DNA of 64,000 nucleotides from Cloeon dipterum (lineage: Eukaryota > Arthropoda > Insecta > Ephemeroptera > Baetidae): the NCBI RefSeq assembly GCF_949628265.1, contig NC_088789.1, positions 11,524,886-11,588,885 on the forward strand, read 5' to 3'. Each line of letters opens with the position of its first letter. Positions within the stretch are counted from its first letter, which is position 1. The notes beneath the pieces were generated by a model. It worked only from the letters and a program-made list of their open reading frames with translations, was not told the origin of the DNA and did not search any database. This document shows positions 27,301 to 50,716 of this stretch, in pieces. The position numbers and the translations under genes are program-made.

Positions 27301-30300
27301 ATAGACGAAGACGAGACAAGGATAGTATCAGGACCCTGATAGTTTGGTGGCTTTTTTGTTTTTGTTTTTTATTGGTTGGAAGTATATCACTTCATGAAAT
27401 AGGGCTTCGGGTAAAAGCCGAAAGTTATAGTCGTCCGTAATAAAGACGATAACCTTTGAGGTAAACGTCCGGCATTTCAATCCATCATGAAAACAAGGAC
27501 CTCGTTAGGATTTTCCAGTAGAATGAAAAATTAACTTTGACCCAAAAAGATCAGAATGTCGATTCCCATTATCTATACTTCTCTTAAGTTCATATTGTGA
27601 TTTTGATTTTCCCTATTTGAAACAATCAGACGATTCTAACAATAAGGTATCTATCACTAAACTTCTTGAATTCCTTGTTTAAACGTTTTACCTCAATATT
27701 TTCTTGCCGACACAGTGAACTGATAAGAAAGAGGATCTCGGCAGGTCCATTTCATTGTTTGAAGCCAGCTGCGCGGTGAAAGGAATCGGAACGAAAGTTG
27801 CCGGCCGGCTTTCGTGAACTCTTGGCACCCGGACGATTTTTCAACGGCGCTTTTTTACGAGGCGGCTCAGTTGCACCACTTGGGAGGAAACCTATCTGCT
27901 TGCACGTAATGTCGAATATACGTGTGATTGCCGTGTCGTGGCTGACATTGGGGACCGAATTAGTAAAATCAAGTTACGTGAGCAGCGGCTCGCAATCTCA
28001 TTACCCCTTAGTGGCCGCAGATTACGTATTTCAACTAGACATACTACTACTGTTTCACAAACATTTCGCAAGCAGCAAGCATAACTAGTCGAAAGTTGGT
28101 TATTAAACTCGATCGGATGGCGATTGACTGGACGAATAATTTCTCACGCAAAATTTGCATTCGGCGTAAAACCTGTTGGATTCAGCCGGGCCATTGAGCC
28201 CAGCCGTCGGGCGAGGGTGGTGGTGCAACCCGATGGACGCGATCGATCCTCCTTCGCCGGCTGGCTGGCTCTCGCTGGCTGACTCACTCGGGCTGCCGGA
28301 GCCGGTCGGTTCCTGCGCGCGACAATTTGTTTGCATCGCCTTACATAATTCGACCAAACTGCGACGCAGTTGGCTGCGGGTGTTGCCCCCGCGAAATGTT
28401 TGTGCTTTCGTCCGCGGCAGACACCCACACGTAGACGTTTGTTTAGAAATGCACCAGGGCTTTTGATGTTACGGGAACACGACGCAATATTTGCAAAGAA
28501 CTGCTAAGGCCACGGTTAAATATTTTCGTCAAACACCCTCTTTCGTGTTAGTTACCGGTTATTTTACACCTTGTTAGTTATTCAACAATCAAATTTTAAA
28601 TTAATTTTCAGTGTGTCAATATTGCTTTTGGGTTATGTTTGTCAGGAAGTGTTAAATCATGTTTCGCTCAATGGGTGTTTTTACTTTTGCTCAGTTTAAC
28701 CTTCAAGTTCTTTGCGACAGACGTCACAAAAAACGCTGCCGCAAGTGTTTGCAGAAATGCAGAAGAAAATTCCTGATATACGCAAACGTACATTATTTCA
28801 GAACAGTTAAAACCTACAGCTATGCGTCTATATTTTCTCAATATTTGCTTTACAACTTCTTGAATCGAAATCGATTTTAAACTAACGTTCAGTGTTTCAT
28901 TTTATTGAAGTAGTTTCTTATTGAAAAATATACCAAGGGCATGAAACATTTATTCAGAGTGTAGTTTTTACAAAAACATCACTTGACCGGGAGAGTAAAG
29001 GGGGTTTTATTAATACTCTTTTTGTTGTTCGAACACATGGTCTTTGTCTAACGTCTTGTATTTTTGCGCTGCAGAAAGTGCAGCTCATATTAACTCAAAT
29101 TATAAACTGTCGGAGTTTGGATTTTTAAGCTTTGTGGCTCTGAAATGTTCATATATATGGCAAGCTTTTTTCAATCACATCGTTATTGCCTTGAGGCTTG
29201 ATCAGTAGCTCGTCTGAAGGGAAAGTTTTTGGAATGGTCCGACGTAATTACACGACGCATTGCGATTTCCTCTGCGGAGTCTTGAAGTCGATTCGCCGTC
29301 AAAATAATTGGCCAATCTCGCTGTGCGCCTAAGAAAGAACAAATGATCAAGTTTTGCGCGAAAAGATGGCCGGGCGAGGTCGGACCGTCGCCGTTCCAAG
29401 TTACGCAAGCAGCGCGCAGAGTTTGCAAAGCAAAGCGGGCAGCATCCGTTAAGCGAGCGATTCACGTTGGCCTGGCAGCTAGAATGCAGGTTTAATTAGC
29501 AAACGGCGGCTGCTGGTTCGAGTGGCGGTGATTCAGCATTATAAAGAAATCGCCTCCGCACATTGTGTACGTTCGTTCGCATTCAAATCGAATTGACCCA
29601 GTAATCTGCGATAGCAATTTCACCGTGGCAAACACACGGGCAGCGAGCGACAGGGGAAATCAACAGACTCGAATTTGATGTCAATCAATAATAAGCAGCT
29701 CGAAATACCATTTATTATGCGAGTGTGTTCGCCCGCACTAAAGTAGTCGTCAGTCAGCCGACCGCGTTTCGCGCACTCTCATGATGGTAGATTAATTTTT
29801 CACCATTCCGTGTGTGTGTGCTCTCGTTTTAACGATTGAAATGTTGTCTCCGGAGGCGGTTTACGGACACAAACCAGTTTTTCCTTGCCTTGGAAAAGTG
29901 GACGGATTGTGATGAAATTATGATAGTATTCGATCTGTAATTATAGATATTGAGATTGAATCCCCTTGTTAGATAACGCCTCAGAGCAGTTGGGTTGATT
30001 TTTTCGGCGGTCGAAATGGTCCTGACAACGCATGTTTGGACTTTTGCCAGTGAGAGTTTAGCTCAGTGCAACTCTTGTTTTTTGCATTGCCCGAATTTTT
30101 GGCAGCAACCCGAAACCTTTGAGTAATAAATGGAAGAAGGGCCGGTCGCTCGTTGATAAATGTCAATTGCCTTTCGTTATTGTTTCTCTTATTGCTTGCT
30201 TATAACAACATCATCGCGCCACCAAGCTGCCAAGCTGAATACCCAGTCAAACGGCTTGAGTGCCGTCAAGCAGGAAGTCTGCTTATAAACTTGTCACTTT

Positions 30301-31302
30301 AATTTTGATTTCTAGTTCTATTTGTAGTTGTATCCTTTCGCCTCGCGTTTGGTTTTTCGTCGATGCCAAAAAGAGGTGTATTTTCCGCCCAAACAATTTT
30401 TCTTTGCACAACGTTGTCATTCTTATCGCGTATAGGTTTCGAACTGAATATATCGTAGGTTTGACTGGCAAAGGAAATGAGTTTTATGACATTGACTTCA
30501 TTTCTGAATTAGTAAGCTAGTCAGCCTCACTAATTGCAGCAATTTGCGTGGTGACCCTGGAAGTTTCACCGCCACCCCGAGCGTTGTCAGCGCCGCCCCA
30601 ACCCACGCATGTTGATGAAACATTAATCAAGAATTATCAGGCTACCGGTATCAAATTTCCGCGCATCGATTTTGCTATCCAAAAATATCAAATAAAAGAG
30701 GCCAGCCGAGACGGCAGTCAGTATATGGTCGATAATTCACAAGTGGGCACGAACCAAAGGACAAAACAGGGCAAATAACAGGCCCAACGAAATATCGAGC
30801 GACACACATGCCCAAATTAGTTCCACAAATGCGTCCTCATTCTGGCAGTTTGGGTTAAAATGATGTTATTAAAGCTGGCTCAACCGAAATCGCGACGGTT
30901 GCACCACCAAGAGGGAAAACCGGCTCGCCAGGCAGTCAGCCAGCGGCGCGCGCTTTTCACCCTTGAAAAAGAGCATGCATAGCACCCCGTGTAGGCCTCG
31001 CCTACCCCTTCCCGCCCCCTTCCACCCCAAGCCGCGCATGCATGAATGAATGAGTCATAAGGGGTTGCACAAATATTACAAAGAGTAAGAGGAAACCGGT
31101 TGTCTAATCCACCGAAGCCTCCAAAAGTGTTAAAAAATTGCATGCATAATCTTTTGAAGCATTCGATCTCTCTACCCTTCCTGACCCCACGCATTCCTAT
31201 TGATTTTTTGCTCCCAAAACGATTCGTCCCTTTCCCCCTCGACACATATGAAAACCGACTGTGCCCTATCTATCTGACCGGTTATTGCACAATGTGTTGC
31301 AG
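21336..31302. other. Gene-poor stretch upstream of HIPK
   Basis: Ten kilobases without a supportable coding gene. Several patches are GC- and CpG-rich against the AT-rich background: about 22550-22850, 23400-23830, 24000-24160, 26460-26680, 28150-28450 and 29380-29850. The last two are the best candidates for the HIPK promoter and untranslated first exon, because the first HIPK coding exon begins right after a splice acceptor (31301-31302). I could not place the matching donor. Open frames here lack family resemblance and splice logic. Confidence 0.4.
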
Positions 31303-31305
31303 GGA

Positions 31306-42767
<11,462 letters not shown>

Positions 42768-45350
42768 CAGACACGTTTTTAAGTTTCGGAAGACAAAGAG
42801 AGAAGATCGCAAACGATTGAAAGGATAGAAGAAATGGAAGAAACGAAGAAGTGATGGTAGTTGCAGTTACATTTAAGTTGATGGATTTTTTTTTGTTCTG
42901 TGCTGAGAAGGATTTCGTTATGATGAACACCCTAGGTAAACAGCAAGTTTTGCAAGAACTGGGACAAGATGATTTCCCCCTTGGTTTTGTTCACACGTGC
43001 ACCAGTTTCTAGCATTTAATGTTTTATTCACCGAGAAGTTAAGTCATGCAGCGTGCGTGTACTCTTTAATTTGTCTTTCTTAATTTAACTCAAGCGTGAA
43101 TCGAAATATGGGGCTGACGAAGATTGCTTGTAGGCACTCGCAGTATGAAGGATTAATCAATCGACTTGAATACTCGTAGTTGGTTTACCACCTGATCGGT
43201 ATTTTCAGATATATACAACACATATTACTCGTAGTAATGCGAATCGCTGTCTTTCCATGAAGACCTAAAATTTCAGTGTTTCCATGTGATAATTATAACT
43301 TAATGAACTAGAGCTTTGTGTACCCAGTAGCTTCATTTGCTTATATCTCTCAACTTCTTTTTTGAACCATGATTTATGTGCATTTCACAGTGATTACAAA
43401 AGGACTGCTTGAGTTATGAATTAATTCTTAAAAAAGTTGTGTTGCACATCTACAACTACCCCTTATCTAATGTACATAGTTAATAATTAAGTTTTTGTCA
43501 GTCCTCAGTACTACATAATTGCGCTTTATCAAGAAATTTATTATGTTAGTTCCTCTATTTTAATCCTTCAAGACAGCGTCTCTGATTTTTCGTACACACT
43601 GGGGTAGTTTTCAAATAAAATAAGGCTGTTCTGGATAGTTTATAGTAGAATTGATGGTGAGCGCTATATCTTATCCATGGTCTTAATAGCTTCACGTAGA
43701 TTGAGTTCCAACAACAGGTGTTAAATAATATTATTACATATTAATTCAAAATCGAATGCAAGGAGAAGCTCTTGCAGCAAAGAAATTCATGTAAATGTTT
43801 AATATGGGTGATGTATTGATGGGACCTCTCTATTTCTGTATTTGTATGATAGCCACTTGACACTGCTACTCGTGTCGCTAGTGTGTGTTTAGTGTTGCTC
43901 CCCTCTCACTAGTTAGGTCGAATCAACCTATTTTACGAATTATTTTACCGTCGTTCTATCGTTGAATTTGTTCAATATCCACTTGTACTAACGATTTAGT
44001 CATGATACTTTGTTTTATCGCTCGGGTAGTTATTTTCACATTACTTAAAGAAGTAATCTAGTTTTTAATTAATTAGGCTTGAATTATGCCTTACTGATTA
44101 TTTGTTTAGCTTTAATGTGTGGCATCATTTTCTCCAATGACTTACCTTTTGATGTCATGTAATATATATATTTACCGGTAATGGACGAAATTGAACACTT
44201 TCCACTTTTACTAAGCTTGACCCTTCACCACTCAAACTCATCAAAAGAAACGCGCAATTTTGCAATGCGTTGTTTCCATTTAGGATTGATATTTCTCGCA
44301 ACTGATCAAAGGCCTCTGTAAGGTAATTGAAACCCCATTTCCTTGCCAATTGAGCCGTGTCCGAAAGAAACCTATCTAAAAATAAATTGTTTTGCATTTG
44401 CAAGATAGTTGACACACAAAATGAACAGGCTCCACAGATATTTTCTATAACAAGCACCTCAATTTATATTAATACTAAACATAAATATCTGCCTTATTAC
44501 GAGGGAATATCACTTTCAAACAACAACAACTATCATGTTTGTACTTTGTAATACACAAGATGCGTAGGAGTTTGTATGTTCAGATTGTGTCTAGATGTGA
44601 TAAATAGCAACTACTACCGACAGAGTGTAATGATTAAGAAATCGCCCGAGTAGTCGGATCGAAATGCAAACAAAATAATGCTATTCTTTGCTGTCAATGT
44701 TTTTGGAAAGATGTTCTACTACTAAATAATATCTCTGCTCCTTGTGTGTAGAATTCGTTAGCTCATACTATTACAACTATGGTGTTCTTACGCTCGAATA
44801 CTTAACTAAGAATCTTGATTCTAATGATTATAGCCCCACCAGCTGACACATACACGGTGTTTTGGTTGAATTCCTTCACACACATAACAAAGTACAATAT
44901 ATATTCTTCATAGCGTTTAAATCTAACTGCTGTCATTGTCGAATTTCTAGTTAGACTTGAGTTGATCAAGAGCGAAAATAATTATGTGTTTCACAGCATC
45001 TCAATATTTAACATCTCTGTAGTTTACTCTGTAATTCATGTCAAATAATACTAAAGAGCGCTTTATATCATACATCCACTTCACATGATATATATCATAA
45101 CTACAAAATAGGCAGAATAGGTAATTATTACGTCAATGGTGATACACAATATAATATATAATGAAATAAATAATCCATACAAGAATCTACTTTAAAAAAA
45201 GGTTATTGTGTAATGACAATTTTACAACACTAGAAACATTAGGCCTTGGGTGTTTGCAAGAGAACGGTTCTGTAGTCAAATTAAAATCAACACGTGAAAA
45301 TATTTTGATATCTGCCGCCTATAATAGAAGTACAGAATCTGCCTTAAAGT

Positions 45351-45368
45351 AACACACACACACACACC
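45351..45368 (+). repeat. (CA)n microsatellite
   Basis: Eight CA units in AT-rich flank downstream of HIPK. Confidence 0.85.
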
Positions 45369-47907
45369 CATCTTGTTGCTTTGTATCAATTTGTGGTGGT
45401 CTAGCAACCTAGATTAAAATACTACGCTACATTATTAAATGGTACAGTGGGTTGTCCAGTCGACGAGCAAAAGTATTGCGATGATATCTAGCTTGTTATA
45501 ATGTATACAAAATAGAGTTTCTGTCGAGTCATGATGTGTAATAATGCTTTTTCGTGTTAATTGGACATATTCAAAATATGGAAAATTACAAAACAGCCTT
45601 TTTAACGAATATGAACAAACGCAATTTGCCAAAGATGAGTTGACATTGCATAAGATAATTAAAGAGATGTTCCTGGAAATCAATTGATTGTGCGCGTGTA
45701 CTAATTAATTCATTTTATGCTCAAAAGTGTGACTTTGTAAGTAATCATTTTTTCCGAATTGAGTCAATTAGTGACCGAGTAAAAACTTGGAAATCCAAAC
45801 AAACTCGACGAAATCCACACAAAAATATTGGCAATGCAATCAACATCATGAAATTCTTGTTTAATTTCATACAGCTATTTCAACGCTTTCACAAGAACGC
45901 ACTTTAAAGACACTCGAATAAATATTGTAACCACAAAACTAAAACTGCACTTAACGCATTTTAATGCTGCACTTTTTTAATTAAATTTTCCAATTATTAT
46001 TAGTTTAATCAATGGTTGCGTAGATGGTAAAGGTTTTTTATTTACGCCTTATTATATTATCTTGTATTCACTTTTGATGGATTTTTGTTTGAAAACACAT
46101 CAGCGTACTTTAAAAACTCACAAACCGAATTCGTTTGAAAATCAGGAACGGCTCTTAAGCTATGTTCTCTGAGCGGAGAATATTCCAAAATGATTAAGGG
46201 TGCAGTTCTAGTTGAATGCCCATGCATTTATTTTCGGCCCGGAGATGTGAGAACCACGAAATTTAATCGTTGAACAAGTGTGTGAAATGCTATGTGGGCC
46301 GACAGAGAGAAGTAAAATCGAAATTTTCGCAATTTTAGTGTTTACACCGCATGATAAACATAAATACACACACTCAGCTAAGTACAGTTTGTTGTTAATT
46401 CCGTGGTGTCAGAAGCTTGCAGCATTAAGCAAGAAATAATTTAGCCAAACATCGTTAACGCTAACTCAATTTAAAAAATAAATACCAATTTCAAGCACTG
46501 CTGCATTATGGTAAAAGTAGAGATAGAAATCGTTTATTATTCTGTATTGCATACAAAATGTGTGGTTTGGGATCCAGTTCTTGATATCGTAGAGTAATAA
46601 AAAGAGGTATCATTATCGAATAATTAACTATGCATTCAATTGAATAACAAGGATGCATTATAGTGTATTAGTAATAATGAAAACTTACAACCAACACGTA
46701 AACATACTTGTAGCGTCAGATGAAAGTTTCTTGTTGTGATATATATAAACTGGTTACAAAAAAGGAAAATTACACTCGACTATAAGGTTTCTCTTTTTGT
46801 GCTGTTTTGCTTACCACTTGATGTATTATTGATTAATCCCCGGTTTGAGGAAAAACATATATGATAATATCTGTAATATTACCAGCGAATAAGTTTTTAA
46901 CAGGGACTATTTTATAAAATAGCTTGTACCCCTTTACGGCAAAAACAAACGCTCCCTCTCGCCCCCCTTTGAATATGTGTACCGAAGATAATGTTAAAAA
47001 CGGCGATGGTGCACGACTCCGCTTCGGGAACGAATTAACTCACACAAATTATTGTGGATCACAAAAATATGTAAAAGTGTTTCCTGTCAATGTGGGATTT
47101 AAGATGTGTGATGACTTTTGATGATTTCACAGCCCCCCAAATGAAAAATCTGTTCAACATCGACTGCTTTAAAATGATCATTTGATATACCTAAAAAAGA
47201 CTGATAACATGTAAAAATTTAAAAGAAATGAAAATGCATCTACACAAGCGTACATTTTTATGAGAAAATAAGTAATTCAGAAAGAGTGGAGATTCTTTGA
47301 GGAATTTTTAATTTTATTTTTAAAAAACAAAGACGAATCAAAATTGTACAACCACAGCAGTTGATTAAGAACAGAATCGCGTCTTTTTCATTGAACTGAT
47401 TTCAACACGGCGAGTTTTCCTTGAATTTTGCAAATCTGGGTGCCTTCATGTGTAATTTTGTCGTTTGCATTTCTATTGTTATTATTTTGCTATATTGCCA
47501 CCTGTCAAAATTCGTAAGTGTTGCATCGAGACAGAGCTGAAAAAAATTGTTTCAACTGATCATGCGTCTTTTCTTACTCGTGAATTTGTGGTAAAACTTG
47601 CTGTCAGTGACTTTGACATGCTTGCACAATTGTCCCTTAATTATTAATAACATAGGCGAATTTGTACATAATAGATTTATATATTGATGATGGAAAAATG
47701 TGCTGTACATGGAGTGTTTTGTGCCAATTTAGTTTTTTACTAATAGAGCTGGACAACAAAACAACACTGATTGAGATTTATTATTGCCCGCGACGTGAAA
47801 AAGTAATTATATTCGACGTGCTGTCATAATTATCACACCTTTGTAATTGTTATTATTGTATCTGACAATCTACTTAAAAAGAAAAAGAGAATCGTCTTGT
47901 CTTTACA

Positions 47908-47921
47908 AACACACACACACT
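47908..47921 (+). repeat. (CA)n microsatellite
   Basis: A short run of CA units followed by TCACTCACA. Confidence 0.75.
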
Positions 47922-49477
47922 CACTCACATGCGTGTTTTCTCAATCGCACTACTTTTCATGGCATGCCACTTTGTAAAAATTTTACCACATCGCTGCAAA
48001 CATTGGAACTTTTCTCAAAATTATTTGCAGTAACGCGGCGATTCTTTGCTGGAAAGATACAAAGACAGTGTAATACCAATTTAATAATCAAAATCCATCT
48101 TCTCACCAATTTGAGATAAAAGGTTTGAAACAACTCAGCCTGTAGTCAGATACATAATACACACTTTAAATGGTTAACGGGCAAAATGAAATTAAACTGT
48201 AAAATTTGGCACTAATAAAAATACGCATAAGCAAAAATTAGTAAAGATTATTATTAATCGAAACCTCCAACATGATAAATATCATATATGTTGTGTACTG
48301 CAGCAAAAGAAAAATATTTTACTGAATACACAGTAAAATTAATGCATCAACCAGAAGCAAGAAAAAACGGAAAATTGATCAGTTCAATCCGTCGGCACTG
48401 CGAAACGGCACGCAGACCACTTATTTTGTCATGGAGTAAAGAATTAGTTGCGCAATCGCAACAACCATATCGAAGAAAAAATAAATGCACAGACTGCAGC
48501 AAGAAGGCTGATTCAAATAACTGCTCACCTACGTAACAATCGAAATCAAAACAATGAGAATTTTTTACAAAGACGAGCAGCAATTTTTAAAATATTCTAC
48601 CGGTCTTATGAACCCGCTTTGAAGAATTTACCACATACACAAAAAAAAACAATAAGAAAATTTGTCGCAAATTCAAGAAGGGTCGTGGGGAAAATTAATT
48701 GGGGGCTATTTAATTACAAGGGTAGTATAGATCAGCCCCTTTAAGTCCGAAGATGCTCGACATTTATTAAAATGAAATATTGTTCGCTTGTCCAGAACAG
48801 GCTGAGCATCGGAAAATTTGCTCTATTTTGGCACTGAAGATATAGCGGAAAGGCAATAAATTGCAAGAACGAAAATTCAAATTTAATTTTTGTCTTTGAT
48901 GGATGACAACACAGATGAGCACTCTCATAATATTAATTATTTTTGCGATTTCTGCTGAAATGCTGACACTCGACGATCAACAAAATTTTGGACGCTGAGT
49001 CATGAATTCAGCAAATTTAATGTGCTTTTTGATACTAAAATCACTAAGTCCTCTCATAAAACAAGATAAAAATTGATAAAATAGTGTGCAATTAAGAGCG
49101 AGAAGGAAATTCCAATCCGCACTTTCGCGCCAATCGGTATTATAGTCTGACGCATATTTTTCAACAAAAATGTGATGCAAACTTATGGAGTTTATGGTAT
49201 GAAAATACGTAATTTCAATTTTTTGAGGTTAATCTAATGATTTCTGTTGCGAAAATCAGCAACACAGCCAATAGTTAATTATGTTGTTTGACTTAAGTAG
49301 TACTTCTAGCCTCGCATCACAGCGTCTGCCACCGGAGTGTCCTCGCTACTGCGGAAATGGCGCTTGCGTCGGCGGGCTGCCTCGTGGCTTGTATGAGAGG
49401 CTATAACGGCAGCACGAACGAGAAGCTTGGTCTCATCGACCGAGACTTCGGTGGACAGGGAGTGGTAGTTGGCAGCA

Positions 49478-49583
49478 CCAATACACAGCTAGGCCATAGC
49501 ATCGTCGGGGCTGGTGATTCGCCGTCCATTGGTGAACAATTTGCCGACCAATCATTGGGAAAAGTGTTGTCGAAATATCCAAT
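49478..49583 (+). promoter_or_regulatory. Cluster of CCAAT boxes upstream of NF-YA
   Basis: Within 106 bases there are five CCAAT motifs on the two strands: 49478-49482, 49528-49532 (inverted), 49548-49552, 49554-49558 (inverted, forming CCAATCATTGG) and 49579-49583. Others occur at about 49268, 49838 and 49965. CCAAT is the binding site of NF-Y, whose A subunit is encoded 1.1 kb downstream. The patch is GC-rich for this window, so it may be the NF-YA promoter or first untranslated exon. Function is inferred. Confidence 0.45.
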
Positions 49584-50716
49584 GTAAGTTCACAAATTAT
49601 CTAGGACTCCTTCGGTGTGCGATTTCAATAGCAGCCGGCAACATTTGACTCGGGCGACGCGTCGTCGCCGAATCGCGCCCGATTCGGCGATGACAGGCTC
49701 ATTCGTGTCCCGCTACGTAGTTGTCGAGTTTGGCTGCCATGTTTGCCGCTGGCGATGCCGACCGCCTACAAATAAAAGGGCACGAGACTCGCACGCCTCC
49801 AGTGCTAATTAATCGCGCGCCTTGCTTGTTTTGGCGGCCAATCGCGTCCCCCTGTCAACGGATTGCACGCTAGTCGCCAGGCGTTTCGGAATTTGGCCAG
49901 CAATGTTGCTGCTGGCGATTAGGGGAGGGGGTTTCGAAAGCAATATTTTTTATTAATTCCCGACCCAATCCAACTCAACCTAAATCACATGCTTAAAAAA
50001 CATCATACCAGCAGCTGTGCCCGTGAAAACAAATTAATAATGCTCCACGTCTTGATGATTGTTTTGATTTTAATCTTTGAAGAATAAACTTAAAAAATCG
50101 ATAATATTGACCAATAATATGGAGGGCAGTGGATTAATGTTTGTTTCCGTGACTTTTTCCACTTGATTTTGCTTTTTTAAAACAATAAAAAATCGACGAG
50201 TCATGTTGTCCAATTCATGTTATTTAATACTCACGCATAGGTAGATTTCAAATTCATTCAGTTTTGCGCATTCGAGGTGTTGATGAAAGAATAAAAAATT
50301 AAATGAAAAAGTCCTTGGCGCCTGAGAAAATAAATAAAAACACGTGCTTTCAAGCTGGATACTTAGAAAGGGGAGTGTAGTATAATGTTACCTTCTGCTG
50401 CCTGGATGATGTTATGAAAGAATGCGCAGGGTTGCATTTTTTCTTTTAACGCGCATTCCGATCCAGGACCTGGGACCAAAACATGTTCTGCTTCGGAACT
50501 TAACTCATGGAGAGAAAATATCAAAATACAAAAATTTCAAGCATAATCAATGCTGTATTTATTTCGCTGTTTGGAAAAATAAAAAATACACCCCCTTTGG
50601 CTCAAAGTTGCAACCCTGTCGCGGATCGCCCCAGCTGAACGCAATGCCGATAGTGATGTTTTCAGCTCAAGCCTAACTCAATGTATATTCCAAATTTTTG
50701 AAGGGAAGTCGTTAAG
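49584..50716. other. NF-YA 5' region
   Basis: The first part (to about 49930) is CpG-rich and contains a perfect hairpin at 49665-49690 (TCGCCGAATC/GATTCGGCGA, 6-base loop). The remainder is AT-rich. A splice acceptor may stand directly before the NF-YA start codon (GTTAAG at 50711-50716), so the 5' UTR could be spliced from an exon near 49350-49580, where a donor-like AATGTAAGT occurs. Confidence 0.4.

Larger units (their letters stand above)
42768..49299. other. HIPK 3' UTR and flank, no other gene seen
   Basis: The part after the HIPK stop is its 3' UTR. A polyadenylation signal AATAAA lies at about 43614-43619, and others further on could serve a longer UTR. The rest is strongly AT-rich, with CA microsatellites at 45351-45368 and 47908-47921. 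No splice-consistent coding gene was found on either strand. Confidence 0.5.

Noticed and set aside
27300..27500. Stretch with CGTC/GACG arms suggesting an RNA hairpin or LINE tail
   Set aside because: Arms are short and imperfect, with no second copy in the window to support a repeat.
44155..44457. A 100-codon minus-strand frame in the HIPK 3' flank that reads somewhat like protein
   Set aside because: It is AT-rich, has no recognisable family, no splice partners and no promoter or signal features; chance is more likely.
48288..48744. Overlapping plus-strand frames after the CA repeat region
   Set aside because: Lys/Asn-rich, low-complexity products typical of AT-rich non-coding sequence; no family resemblance.
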